Assembly (NCBI GenBank): GCA_963665975.1
Contig: OY762508.1
Span: forward strand, 3,596,001-3,660,000
DNA from: G963665975 sp963665975
Lineage (GTDB): Bacteria > Bacteroidota > Rhodothermia > Rhodothermales > Bin80
DNA length: 64,000 bases
Direction of reading: 5' to 3'
Part shown: piece by piece, positions 8,752 to 19,000 of the stretch
Layout of the letters: each line of letters starts with the position of its first letter
Numbering within the stretch: the stretch's first letter is position 1
Notes under the pieces: generated by a model
Told to the model about the DNA's origin: nothing
The model's database searches: none
What the model saw: only the letters and a program-made list of their open reading frames with translations
Position numbers and translations under genes: made by a program

Positions 8752-10968
8752 ATGAGCATTGATGGGAACACTGGTATCCAGGCGCAAGAACTGGATGCCA
8801 AACAGTTGAATGATCCGAACCTTTACATTAACAGGGAACTGAGCCTGCTCGAATTCCAGCGCCGGGTCCTTGAGGAAGCACAGGATGAGCGTAATCCGCT
8901 CCTGGAGCGTCTCAAGTTCGCCTCCATCGTGAGTTCGAACATGGACGAATTTTTTATGGTGCGGGTGGGAGGTCTGAAGCAGCAGATCGAGGGTGGGGTT
9001 ACAGAACGGTCGCCCGATGGATTGACGCCGGCGGAGCAGCTTGCACTGGTGCGTGATTCCGCACACAGGGTCATTCGGGAAACGCATGCCTATTTCCAGG
9101 ACGTTTTCGTTCCCCTGCTCGCTGAGAGCGGCATATACATCCTAAACTATGAAGAGCTGACCGCAAGGCAGCGTGAAGTTGTACAGAGGCGATTCGATGA
9201 GGGTATCTTTCCCGTACTCACTCCGCTGGCATTTGACCACGGCCACCCGTTCCCACACATCTCGAATCTGAGTCTGAATCTGGCAGTTCTCATCAGGGAT
9301 GAGCAGGGTGATGAGCATTTTGCCCGGGTAAAAGTGCCTTCGTCGATTCCGAGACTTCTCCCGATCAAGCGTTCTTCCGGCGGCGTGCGAGACGATGGCA
9401 CAGTGCCATACAAGCATTACTTCGTGTGGGTGGAGCAGGTTATTGCGGCTAATCTCTCCTCACTTTTTCCCGGAATGGAAATCGTGGAGGCGCACCCGTT
9501 CCGGCTTACGCGAAGCGCCGAAATGGCGATCCAGGAGCTGGAGGCGGATGATTTGCTGGAAACTATGGAGCAGGGCGTGCGGCAGCGTCGCCTGGCCAGT
9601 GTGGTGCGCCTGAAGGTGAACAGTGTCATGCCGCCACGCATCCGCAACATTCTCATCCAGAATCTGGGGGTGGATTCCAATGACTGGTACGTGGTGGACG
9701 GCCCCCTCGGCCTGGCGTGCCTGATGGAACTGTATCGTAGTGTTGAGCGCTTCGAACTAGTCGAGCATCCGTTTGTCCCTTTTACTTCTTCTCTGCTTAG
9801 GGAAGAGACCAGGGAAGGCGATTTTTTTGCCGCCATCCGCCAGCAGAATCATCTGATTCATCATCCCTATGATTCTTTTTCGCCAGTGGTTGATTTTCTG
9901 GAGAGCGCGGCGTCCGACCCGGCGGTGCTGGCAATCAAAATGACGCTCTATCGCGTAGGATCGGATTCTCCGGTAGTGCGCGCCCTCTTGAAGGCAAGAG
10001 AGCGTGGCAAGCAGGTCACCGTTCTCGTGGAGCTAAAGGCCCGTTTTGATGAGGAGAGCAATATTGGATGGGCCCGGATGCTGGAACAGGAAGGTGTCCA
10101 TGTGATCTACGGACTCCTGGGCCTGAAAACGCATTCCAAGATTGCATTGGTAATTCGCAAGGAAGGAGGCAAGATCCGCCGTTATTTGCACCTGGCAACG
10201 GGCAACTACAACGCTGTGACGGCGCACTTGTACGAAGATCTAGGCTACTTTACGCAAGATGAGGATATCGGTGCGGACGCGACGGACCTGTTCAATTTCC
10301 TGACCGGCTATTCAGACAAGCACGAGTACAGGAAGCTACTTGTGGCGCCATACAGCCTGCGTAGCCGGATTGAAATGCTGATCCGGCGAGAAATCGATCA
10401 CCAGCGTGTTGGTCGGCGAGGCCACCTGATCATAAAGACGAATGCCCTCGTCGACAAGCGTATGATCAAGCTGTTGTATCAGGCCTCTCAGGCTGGCGTT
10501 CGTGTGCAGTTGATCGTGCGCGGCATTTGCTGCCTGCGTCCGGGCATCCCCAATCTGAGCGAAAATATTTCGGTGATCAGTATAGTGGGCCGCTTTCTCG
10601 AGCACAGCCGGATCTACTACTTTCACAATGGTGGGGAAGAGGAAGTGTACATGGGCAGCGCCGATCTGATGCCCCGCAATCTGAACCGGCGTGTAGAGAT
10701 CATTTTCCCCGTAAAAGACCAGGTCTATGTCCGATACCTACGGGATGAAGTGCTGGACATCTATCTGAAAGACAACGTCAAGGCACGGTACATGGGCCCG
10801 GATGGTAACTACGGGCGTGTTCGGCCAACGGTCGGTCAGGGAGAGATCTGCGTACAAGAGTGGCTACTGGCGCAGCGCGCCCGGTGGACAGAGGCTGCGG
10901 TCGGGTCTCCATTCCCGATCGCTGAATCGGCGCAACTCGTCGTACCGCAGCCTGCAGATATGGATTGA
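8752..10968 (+). CDS. ppk1: Polyphosphate kinase 1
   Basis: Reversibly makes inorganic polyphosphate from the gamma-phosphate of ATP. The ATG at 8752 is preferred over a TTG 27 bases upstream. The N-domain begins with the typical LYINRELSLLEFQRRVLEEA. The phospholipase-D-like catalytic core contains the autophosphorylated histidine at about residue 480 in LHLATGNYNAVTAH, and the second conserved histidine near 618 in EHSRIYYFHNGGEEEVYMGS. Length (738 residues) is normal for the family. It stands alone on the plus strand, divergent from the receptor/T9SS/NptA genes and convergent with pdxH 15 bases downstream. Together with the neighbouring Na/Pi transporter it suggests phosphate storage. Confidence 0.96.
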   Translation: MSIDGNTGIQAQELDAKQLNDPNLYINRELSLLEFQRRVLEEAQDERNPLLERLKFASIVSSNMDEFFMVRVGGLKQQIEGGVTERSPDGLTPAEQLALVRDSAHRVIRETHAYFQDVFVPLLAESGIYILNYEELTARQREVVQRRFDEGIFPVLTPLAFDHGHPFPHISNLSLNLAVLIRDEQGDEHFARVKVPSSIPRLLPIKRSSGGVRDDGTVPYKHYFVWVEQVIAANLSSLFPGMEIVEAHPFRLTRSAEMAIQELEADDLLETMEQGVRQRRLASVVRLKVNSVMPPRIRNILIQNLGVDSNDWYVVDGPLGLACLMELYRSVERFELVEHPFVPFTSSLLREETREGDFFAAIRQQNHLIHHPYDSFSPVVDFLESAASDPAVLAIKMTLYRVGSDSPVVRALLKARERGKQVTVLVELKARFDEESNIGWARMLEQEGVHVIYGLLGLKTHSKIALVIRKEGGKIRRYLHLATGNYNAVTAHLYEDLGYFTQDEDIGADATDLFNFLTGYSDKHEYRKLLVAPYSLRSRIEMLIRREIDHQRVGRRGHLIIKTNALVDKRMIKLLYQASQAGVRVQLIVRGICCLRPGIPNLSENISVISIVGRFLEHSRIYYFHNGGEEEVYMGSADLMPRNLNRRVEIIFPVKDQVYVRYLRDEVLDIYLKDNVKARYMGPDGNYGRVRPTVGQGEICVQEWLLAQRARWTEAAVGSPFPIAESAQLVVPQPADMD

Positions 10969-10983
10969 CGCCGCCCCTGTCGA

Positions 10984-11640
10984 TTACGGATACAGTCGAT
11001 GCAGATCCCACGCGTCTCCCTTGCGTGTGAAGACCAGGCGGTCGTGAAGGCGGTTGGCACGCCCTTGCCAGAATTCAATACGCTCGGGCACTACGCGATA
11101 ACCACCCCAGAACGGTGGCAGCGGGACATCGCTGTCTTCGAATTCATCGTTATACCGACGTACGCGCGACAGCAGCGTCTCCCTGTTTTCGAGGCGTGCG
11201 CTCTGCTTTGACGCCCACGCTCCGATACGGCTTTGCCGTCCGCGGGAGGCAAAGTAGGCCTCCGATTCTTCCGGGCTCACGCGCTCGACCATTCCCTCAA
11301 CGCGGACCTGGCGCTGTAATGTGGCCCAGTACGCAACGAGCGCAGCTCGTGGATTAGCGGTCAACTCAACAGCCTTCCGGCTGGTGTAATTGGTGTAGAA
11401 AACAAATCCTGCGCTGTCCACGCCCTTGAGTAGCACCATACGGGCAGACGGGATGCCGTCACTTGTAGAAGAGGCCAGGGTTATCGCTTCTGGCAAATAG
11501 ATGCCGGACTCGATCGCAGCCTGGAACCATGCCTCAAACAGACCGATCGGATCCCTGACTTGCGGGTCCTTCCTGAGGTCCCTGGATACGACGCTCCGGC
11601 CCAGTCTAAGGAAAGTCCAGAGAGTGCTTTTTAGCGACAT
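10984..11640 (-). CDS. pdxH: Pyridoxamine 5'-phosphate oxidase
   Basis: An FMN enzyme oxidising PNP/PMP to pyridoxal 5'-phosphate in the B6 pathway. The ATG at 11640 gives 218 residues, the usual family length; a longer ORF begins 63 bases upstream but adds an atypical hydrophobic tail. Family motifs visible are ARMVLLKGVDSAGFVFYTNY (FMN-binding region), SRKAVELTANPRAALVAYW, ESEAYFASRGRQSRIGAWAS, and the C-terminal PNPO dimerisation segment WGGYRVVPERIEFWQGRANR followed by HDRLVF and the terminal RLYP. It is convergent with ppk1 and probably monocistronic. Confidence 0.95.
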   Translation of the reverse strand: MSLKSTLWTFLRLGRSVVSRDLRKDPQVRDPIGLFEAWFQAAIESGIYLPEAITLASSTSDGIPSARMVLLKGVDSAGFVFYTNYTSRKAVELTANPRAALVAYWATLQRQVRVEGMVERVSPEESEAYFASRGRQSRIGAWASKQSARLENRETLLSRVRRYNDEFEDSDVPLPPFWGGYRVVPERIEFWQGRANRLHDRLVFTRKGDAWDLHRLYP

Positions 11641-11814
11641 AGTCTTGGTGTTGAACAAGCATATTACTCCGAGTGGGTAATGCAACAACCATCCAGCCTT
11701 CATTGCTCCGACGCACGGACCAGTGCGTGAAATTCATCGTATGGTGGGGCGTTGTCCCTGAGATAATGGGTTGGGGTGTGGTTAAGCTTATACATTCACA
11801 AACCTGACCAACAC

Positions 11815-12069
11815 ATGGACTCACACTCGTTTCTCTTATCTGATGTGTCTTCGGACGCGCTGGAGTCAGGGGTTGCGGAAGGCGCTGGTCTCGAACTGCG
11901 TCTGCATTTGCTCCGGCACTTTACGGATATCATCCGGCTGTTGGCCGGTGACCTGCTGAGTCTCCGGTGGGTTCGCCTAGGGTTCAAGCTATGGCTGGCG
12001 ATGCCGCGGCGTCGTAACTCACGCCTTGGCAGGTTGGGGGCAGTTTCAAGCACAGGGAATTGTCCATGA
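11815..12069 (+). CDS. Small hypothetical protein (first of a coupled pair)
   Basis: An 84-residue ORF starting MDSHSFLLSD. It has a long amphipathic/hydrophobic centre (RLHLLRHFTDIIRLLAGDLL) and a basic tail with PRRRNSRLGR. No family is recognised. Its TGA overlaps the ATG of the next ORF in an ATGA quadruplet (12066-12069), the arrangement typical of translational coupling, which is the main reason to list it. It is divergent from pdxH. It could be a small membrane-associated protein or a chance frame beside IS debris. Confidence 0.35.
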   Translation: MDSHSFLLSDVSSDALESGVAEGAGLELRLHLLRHFTDIIRLLAGDLLSLRWVRLGFKLWLAMPRRRNSRLGRLGAVSSTGNCP

Positions 12070-12296
12070 TCCTGTGGCTGCGCGGTGTACACATAGTGCT
12101 CTGCGTCGGCGTACCGCTGTCGGGATACCGCCGCATGCTGGGCCTTATGATGTATTCGCAGGAGGATGAGGCGCGCCTTACAGACCTCTTGCAAGGCATG
12201 GTCCGTCGCGGCCTGTCCACGGAGAAGGGTATGTTGTACATTCTGCCGAGCGCTCGGGAACAGCCTGAAGACAACCAACATGATTGGGAATCCTGA
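12066..12296 (+). CDS. Small hypothetical protein (second of a coupled pair)
   Basis: A 76-residue ORF from ATG 12066, with an N-terminal hydrophobic segment (MILWLRGVHIVLCVGVPLSG) followed by a soluble acidic part containing QEDEARLTDLLQGMVRRG and STEKGMLYIL. It overlaps the preceding ORF by 4 bases. Its last codons run into the start of the 196-bp dispersed repeat, so the 3' end could have been altered by that repeat. The function is unknown. Confidence 0.35.
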   Translation: MILWLRGVHIVLCVGVPLSGYRRMLGLMMYSQEDEARLTDLLQGMVRRGLSTEKGMLYILPSAREQPEDNQHDWES

Positions 12297-12487
12297 ACAG
12301 CACCATTGCGCATTGCACGGGCACTGTGAAACGCTGGTGTTCATCCAACCAGCGCCACCGCTAGTGCGCCGCTGTTATTCTGAGCTACGAGTCCTGCCTG
12401 AAAGCCATAGACGAGGCGCTCACGCAGAACTTGGCTATAGCCTTGGAATGCGAAACCATATCTCCTAAACCGCTCACCGTTAACGCT
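12292..12487. repeat. 196-bp dispersed repeat, copy A
   Basis: Ungapped match to 30829-31024 (copy B) in the same orientation, roughly 85 percent identical by eye (about 30 mismatches in 196). Both copies begin CCTGAACAGC and end ACCGTTAACGCT. On the minus strand both copies keep one open frame ending QxGLxAQxNS....AVALVG and stop, with about 70 percent residue identity. It may therefore be the 3' end of an old coding sequence. No recognised IS end was seen. The nature of the repeat is unknown. Confidence 0.75.
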
Positions 12488-12599
12488 TATGCCTATTTCC
12501 AGACCAACTAAGTATGGGGCAATCTCGCAGCGCGGGTTGTTACTTTCGGATATAATTGCCTAATTTTACAATTGATGGTCTAAAAGACTATTTGGTACG

Positions 12600-13150
12600 T
12601 CATGCGACTCGCCTGATCATGATATGAATGGCGCCTAACTGCACCATCGCATCAATGACCTCCGGCAAGAAGTCCCTGCTCGAGCGACGATACCCTCAAA
12701 CCAGGTTTACGTCCGCTCAACCAACCCGCTGGTGTGCCCTCGTAGCCTTGATCGGCGAGAATCACCTGAAGCAGCGGCACGTTGCCCAGCAGACGCTTGA
12801 GCACAAAGGGCGCTTTTTGTCCATCAGACTCATGGGTCGGATGCGCCACTTCAGCCAACAACAACTTCAGTGTATCGGCGACGATGTGGCGCTTGTTTCC
12901 CTTGACGCGCTTGCCACCGTCGAAGCCCCGCTGCCCGCTCACGGGGGAGGTCTTGACCAAGTGGCTATGGATGATAGCCGCTGTTGGACTGGTATCACGC
13001 CCGGCCTTGATGCGCACACAGCGGTGCTGCGCGTCGTTAATTCATGCGGTCACGCGGCGCTCGAACCAGCTGCGCAAGTGAAAGTAGACGATCTGCCAGG
13101 GGGAAAGCCTTGGGTAACGAAGTGCCATCGGTACCCAGTCTTGTTGAGCT
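12600..13150 (-). pseudogene. Decayed IS5-family transposase
   Basis: Minus-strand fragments in different frames line up with an IS5-type DDE transposase. The N-terminal DUF4096-like part is VPMALRYPRLSPWQIVYFHL. The core contains KTSPVSGQRGFDGGKRVKGN and RHIVADTLKLLL, then LLQVILADQGYEG. The C-terminal piece is DAMVQLGAIHIMIRRVA before a TGA at 12600-12602. At least two frameshifts, an in-frame stop after RRVTA and the missing VERTFGWL segment show it is inactive. It ends about 180 bases upstream of the receptor at 13332 and may have altered that operon's promoter. Confidence 0.8.
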
Positions 13151-13331
13151 AAGACAAGGCTGTGACAAAGTTTCTTGCTTGGCGGGCGCTGCTTGGTTTG
13201 ACCACGTACCAACAGTCTCTGGAGGGCGCTTAAGTATGAAGATGACGGTCGTGGCCAAGCAGCAGGAAGTACACTGTAGAATCAAGTTCCGGAACTTGCA
13301 TCAATTGTCCCGGACCACCTTTGATGCCAAC

Positions 13332-16097
13332 ATGGCTAAGCTGATTCGGCACTCTGCTATGCTTGGGGCGTGGTTGGGAGCGTGGCTCCTGATGATATTG
13401 ACCTCACTGGCATCCCAGGCAACGCCTGTGTCAGAGGACTTTGTCCTTGGCTCGACCGGCAAGATTGCGGGTCGCATCGTGGAAGCAAGTTCGGGCCTGC
13501 CTATGCCCGGAGCAGCCATTAGAATTGAAGGCACGACACTTGGAGATGCCGCTGACAATGACGGTTACTATTCGATAATCAACGTCAAACCGGGAACATA
13601 TACGCTGGTAGCATCCATGGTCGGTTACGCGACACTTCGAGTGGAAAATGTTGAAGTTTCCGTTGACAGGACTACACGAGTCAATGTAGAGTTACAGGAA
13701 TCGATCATTGAAGGTGAAGAAATCGTGGTCGTTGCACAACGCCCGCTTATAGAGCAGGATCGGACGACTTCTGTCTCCTACGTTTCCGCGGAGTCTATTG
13801 AAAATCTTCCGGTCCAAGAATTTCAGGACCTGCTTCAACTTCAGCCCGGAGTTGCCTATGACGCGTCCGGACGCCTCCATCTTCGCGGCGGGCGCCATGG
13901 CGAGGTTGCCTATATGATTGATGGTATCCCGGTGACCGACCAGTTTAGTGGTGGCAGCAAAATAGAGATCGAAAACAGTTGGGTTCAGGAATTACAAGTC
14001 ATAAGTGGCACCTTCAACGCTGAATACGGCCAAGCTCAGTCTGGAGTCGTCAACGTCGTCTCGAAAGAAGGGCGGTCCACTCTTGGAGGTAGTGCCTCGT
14101 TTCATGCAGGAGGCTACCTTACGGCCAGGGACGATGTTTTTGCGCACGTGGCGACGCCCGGATTCTCTGAGTTTAATGGCGCATTCTCGCTCGATGGTCC
14201 TATCCCGTGGTTGCCGGCCGGCTCATTCTTAGTCAACGGGCGCCTGCTTGATTCTGACGGATGGCTCTTTGGTGAGCGCCGAATGCGTATCGACGACACC
14301 GTACCGATTCAGGATTTCATCCACCAGGCGCGACAGACATCGAGTGACCGGGAGACTTTGGTAGGCATTCTTGTACCGGATTCGTTGCAGACAGGTGACG
14401 GTGCGTATGTGCCCATGAATTCTCGAAAGAAGTATGCGCTGCATGCTTCTTTGTCCACTCGTCCGATTCAAGCGCTGAAGGTGAGCTACTCCGTGTTTCT
14501 TAACGACCAGAGACGCAAGTATTACCAGGATAGCCGACGATTTTCACCAGATGGACAACCAACTGTCACCGACCGGGGGCAGAATCACATCCTGTCATTG
14601 ACCCATACCCTGACTACGTCCACTTTTTACAGGATGGCGCTGTCGTTTCAGCGTGATAAACGGACTAGCTTCCTGTTTGAGGATACATTGGATCCACGCT
14701 ATCAGGGTGTCGCATTCGGGAGCAACGGATTCCTCTTCGGGGGAACCAGCAACGGGCATAACGAGATCACACAGGACCTCTATTTTGCAAAGGTAGACTT
14801 TACGAGCCAGGTGGACCGGTTCAACTTGATCAAGTTTGGGATCGAACACCGCCTGCACAACATAGAGACCCGAGAGTTGGTGACTATTTCGGATGGCCCG
14901 GTTTATGAGGAGCCAATGCTCCGCATCCCATCGTCCAATACCGCAGGCAATGATGCTTACACCCAGACGCCACGCGAATTTTCGGTTTTCCTGCAGGACA
15001 AGATTGAAATCGACGAGATAATTCTGAACGCGGGTTTCCGGTTCGACTACTGGAATCCGAATGGCCGTATCCCGACCGACACGGAGGCAATTACAAATCC
15101 AGAGGACGGCATACGTCTGGCCACGGAATTCGAAGGTTCGGAGACGAGCTACCAGCTTAGCCCCCGGATCGGACTGGCATTTCCGATCTCCAAGGCAGGA
15201 GTGCTCCATGTATCATACGGCCATTTCTTCCAGATTCCGCAATTCTCATTCATGTTCACCAACTCTGAGTTCGAGGTTAAGCTGGGCGACTTGGAAACGC
15301 TTATGGGGAATGCCAACCTCAAGCCGGAAAAAACAATAGCATATGAGGTTGGAGTTCAGCAGGCTATTGCGCCTGAGTGGAAGTTCGAGCTTACTGTTTA
15401 TTACAAGGACATAAAGAATCTGCTTGGCCAGGAAATCATCACTACACGAGACAAGAAGATCTATGCGCGATACATAAACAGGGACTACGGCAACACGCGC
15501 GGAATGGTACTTTCGCTCATAAGACAGTATCTGGATGACTTTGGAGCCACAGTCGATTACACGTTCCAGATAGCCCGCGGCAACGCTTCCGACCCAAACG
15601 CGGTTTTCTTCGATCACCAGACAAACCCGCCACGGGAAAGCGAGAAGCAAGTTCTCCCACTCGACTGGGACCAGCGCCACACTATAAATGGCACGCTGAT
15701 CATAGGCAATCCCAATAGCTGGACTCTCAGCCTGATCGGCCGCTATCATACGGGTCAGCCTTACACACCGACGGATCCAGGCAGCGCGCTTTCCGAGCAA
15801 TTCGAGAATAGTGAGCGAAAGCCGTCCCAACTAAGTCTCGACCTGAGCTTCAACAAACGCATCCAGTGGAGCGTTGCGCGCGTTAAGCTGTTTGCAAGGG
15901 TCTACAACATCCTTGACGGGCTGAATGCCGGCCGCGTGTATACAAGCACCGGAAACCCGGCACACCCCTATCGCACCATAGGGGAGACAGAGATATTGCT
16001 GCAAAACCCCAATTTCTCCCTGCAAGAGATAGATCTACGGCCGGATTTCTACTCCGAGCCACGTCGTGTTGTCGCGGGTATTGAACTCAGCTTTTGA
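13332..16097 (+). CDS. TonB-dependent receptor with CarboxypepD_reg-like domain
   Basis: A 921-residue outer-membrane receptor. The ATG at 13332 was chosen because it leads straight into a signal peptide (LGAWLGAWLLMILTSLASQA); the open frame extends 288 bases further upstream through IS debris and is not credible as coding. The N-domain (IAGRIVEASSGLPMPGAAIR) is at about 45-130, and the plug with LQLQPGVAYDASGRLHLRGG and VAYMIDGIPVTD follows. The barrel includes FNAEYGQAQSGVVNVVSKEG and ends VVAGIELSF. It is followed within 3 bases by a giant secreted protein and then a PorV-like protein. This trio recurs in the phylum, and I infer a shared surface function. The ligand is unknown. Confidence 0.87.
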   Translation: MAKLIRHSAMLGAWLGAWLLMILTSLASQATPVSEDFVLGSTGKIAGRIVEASSGLPMPGAAIRIEGTTLGDAADNDGYYSIINVKPGTYTLVASMVGYATLRVENVEVSVDRTTRVNVELQESIIEGEEIVVVAQRPLIEQDRTTSVSYVSAESIENLPVQEFQDLLQLQPGVAYDASGRLHLRGGRHGEVAYMIDGIPVTDQFSGGSKIEIENSWVQELQVISGTFNAEYGQAQSGVVNVVSKEGRSTLGGSASFHAGGYLTARDDVFAHVATPGFSEFNGAFSLDGPIPWLPAGSFLVNGRLLDSDGWLFGERRMRIDDTVPIQDFIHQARQTSSDRETLVGILVPDSLQTGDGAYVPMNSRKKYALHASLSTRPIQALKVSYSVFLNDQRRKYYQDSRRFSPDGQPTVTDRGQNHILSLTHTLTTSTFYRMALSFQRDKRTSFLFEDTLDPRYQGVAFGSNGFLFGGTSNGHNEITQDLYFAKVDFTSQVDRFNLIKFGIEHRLHNIETRELVTISDGPVYEEPMLRIPSSNTAGNDAYTQTPREFSVFLQDKIEIDEIILNAGFRFDYWNPNGRIPTDTEAITNPEDGIRLATEFEGSETSYQLSPRIGLAFPISKAGVLHVSYGHFFQIPQFSFMFTNSEFEVKLGDLETLMGNANLKPEKTIAYEVGVQQAIAPEWKFELTVYYKDIKNLLGQEIITTRDKKIYARYINRDYGNTRGMVLSLIRQYLDDFGATVDYTFQIARGNASDPNAVFFDHQTNPPRESEKQVLPLDWDQRHTINGTLIIGNPNSWTLSLIGRYHTGQPYTPTDPGSALSEQFENSERKPSQLSLDLSFNKRIQWSVARVKLFARVYNILDGLNAGRVYTSTGNPAHPYRTIGETEILLQNPNFSLQEIDLRPDFYSEPRRVVAGIELSF

Positions 16098-16099
16098 CC

Positions 16100-19000
16100 A
16101 TGCGAGCGATCCCGAATCGTAGCTCATGTACTGCCGCTACCGTTTCCGAGTTGCGGTTGCGCTCGGTGGCTTTTGCTAGCGGTGTCGCCAATTTACTGGG
16201 TCGGCGCCTGGCGACGGCCCTAGTCGGGCGGATACTGCCAATCGGGTTGCTGCTGCTTTCTTTTGTCGGCACTGGACACGCTCAAACACGGCCCGAGGCG
16301 GGAAGGGACCAACGGCGGACGGGCATCCATGACGGCAACCTGGTCTATACTCGCTACTCGAACTACGGCAATCTTGGATCCCGGTACGAGCCCCCCAAGA
16401 TGGAATGGCCCAAGGGCTCTGGGACGTGGTACGGGTTCGAGTTCATTATGATGGCCGGGGCTGAAGTGCTGGACGCCAACCGCAATCTGATCAAGATCGT
16501 TTCGGAGAATTACACTAATCCTGGATCATTTGACATCAGCCCCGACGGATCGCATACGTATGGTTGGGAGCCGCTTGCAGACTACTTTCATCCCGGACCA
16601 GCCAACAGGCATAACTACCCTGCCATGAGTCACCTGAGAGAGACTTGGCCTTCGAGTTGGCCTCATGACCATCCGGGTCTGGCCGGCTCCCGCGATGGCA
16701 GGTGGAACGGGGAATTCGGGTCATTTACCCGTGGTGATCAGGAGAGCTACTATGTGATGGATGACCGAAACAATGATGAGTTCCCTTACTACCCGTTTAT
16801 TGGTAGTGCCCAGGACTCAGCTGCGTATCCTTTTGGTCTGCGAGGCTTGGGCCTTGAAGTAAAAGTTCGCGGCTATCAATGGGTCTCTGTGCAGGCTGAA
16901 GACATACTTATCGTCCGCTATGATATCGAGAATGTCAGCCACAAGCCGCTATTACGTGTCGTCTTCGGCATGTACGTAGATCCCGCAGTAGGCGGGCAAG
17001 GCGATTCTGTTGACGACTTTGCAGATTTCGAACAGGTCGATGATATTGTCTACATGTGGGACCGGGACGGAATCGACAATCGCGGGCGCCCGGGTGTGGG
17101 CTACTTCGGCTTTGCCTTTCTGGAGAGTCCGGGAGATCCTCTCAACGAGGTAGATAACGATCAGGATGGCGTCATCGATGAACGGCAGGACAATCCCAGG
17201 GGAACCATGCTGGTGGGCCAAGACCAGATTGAAGCCTATGTCGATTCTCGATACGACCGGGCAGCATTTGAAAATTTCTTTGGTTCCTTGGCATTGCGTC
17301 CGGCCTACGAGAACGGAGTCTGGTGGACGGGAGACGAGGATATGGATTGGGTTGCCTTTCTGGATGCCAACGAGAATGGCGTGATGGATCCCGGTGAGTT
17401 TATCCTGGACGACACAGGTTCAGATGGACTCGACCCCGAATCAGAAGACTATCCAGGCCCTGATACTGACGGTACCGAAGGCAACGGGATGCCCGATGCA
17501 GGCGAGCCCAACTTCGGAAAGACAGACAATGACGAATCGGACCAGATTGGCCTTACCAGTTTTGTGCTTCGGCCTGCCGGGAACGTAAGCGACGATGCCC
17601 GATCGTGGCGTGAGATGGAACCTGGACGATTTGGCGGGTCGATGCCGAGCAATCTGGCCTTCATCTACGGCTCGGGTTATTTCGAATTGCCCAGGGGTGA
17701 GACCCGAAAGTTTGCAATCGCCAATCTATTCGGTCGCGATTTCGATGATATCCTGCGTAACAAGCGCACGATGCAGCGCATCTACGATGCCGATTACTCT
17801 TTTGCGAAGCCGCCTAACAAGCCTAAGTTGACGGCGGTACCGGGAAACCGCAAGGCTACACTGATGTGGGATAATCGGGCGGAGTTCTCACGCGACCCGA
17901 TCTACGGGCGCGACTTTGAGGGGTATCTGATTTACCGGTCTACTGACCCTTCGTTCAATACGATCAAGACGATCAGCGACGCATTCGGCAATCCGACCCT
18001 TTGGAAGCCTATAATGCAATTTGACCTGAAAAACGGCCTTTTGGGTCCCCACCCAATTCAGATCGGCGAATCTGGTGCAGTCTACAATGTTGGAAAAGAC
18101 ACAGGTCTGCGATACTTCTTTGTCGACGAGGGGCTTGACAACGGCCGGACCTATTATTACGCCGTTGCCTCGTATGACCGGGGCTACAATACCGATTTTT
18201 TTGCTCGCGGCCTGACTGACAAAGACAAGCTCACGCCTATCGCACCGAGTGAGAGTTCAAAAATCATACAGACTGACCTTGTGGGCAACGTCACGTTTCT
18301 CGACAAGAATACAGCGGTCGTTGTCCCCAATGCGCCAAGCGTGGGTTTTATCGCGGGCGACATCGAGGGTGATATCGAGCACGAAGGGCCAGGCACGGGC
18401 CGTGTAGACATTGAGGTCGTCGTTCCCGACAGCATCCGTGGCGGCACGCAGTACGCAATCACGTTCACAGATACCACCCGTTCCTTGCTCACGAAGGGGG
18501 TGCGAATCGAGGAGTTGCTGTCGGGCCGCACGGTGTACGAGGCGGCCTTCTTAGACAGCCTCGATCTGGTAACGCACATAAGGGAAGGCATGCGTTTCAA
18601 AATATTTACGCCGGAGGCAGCCGCACCAACCGTGTACGGCTGGACGCAGGGAGCCAGCAATATCCAAGCCAACATTGATCTGGCTCCGTCTGGGCGCAGC
18701 GTCGCACTACCTGAGGACATCGAAATTCGCATAGGCCAACCGGGAATGGACACCAGCTTCGTACAGTTTGCCTTTGAGCAAGGAAGCCCGACCAACTTTG
18801 AAGTCTGGAGCACAACCACCGGTCGGTCCTTCGAATTCTTGTTTGAAGAGACAGTGAGTGCGGACGGCCTCTTGGGTGTTGGAGACGTCGTTACGCTTGT
18901 GTTCGATATCGATGGATTGCGCTTCAATCTGGGATGGCGCCTTAGTTTTGTGGCACCGGGAGGTGAACTAGCTACCACGCCAGAACCGGGCGATGTCTAT

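Noticed and set aside
13044..13331. N-terminal extension of the receptor at 13332
   Set aside because: It crosses IS5 debris, lacks signal-peptide character, and a proper signal peptide starts at 13332.
14595..15209. Minus-strand ORF of 204 codons inside the receptor at 13332
   Set aside because: Antisense shadow; no recognisable domain.
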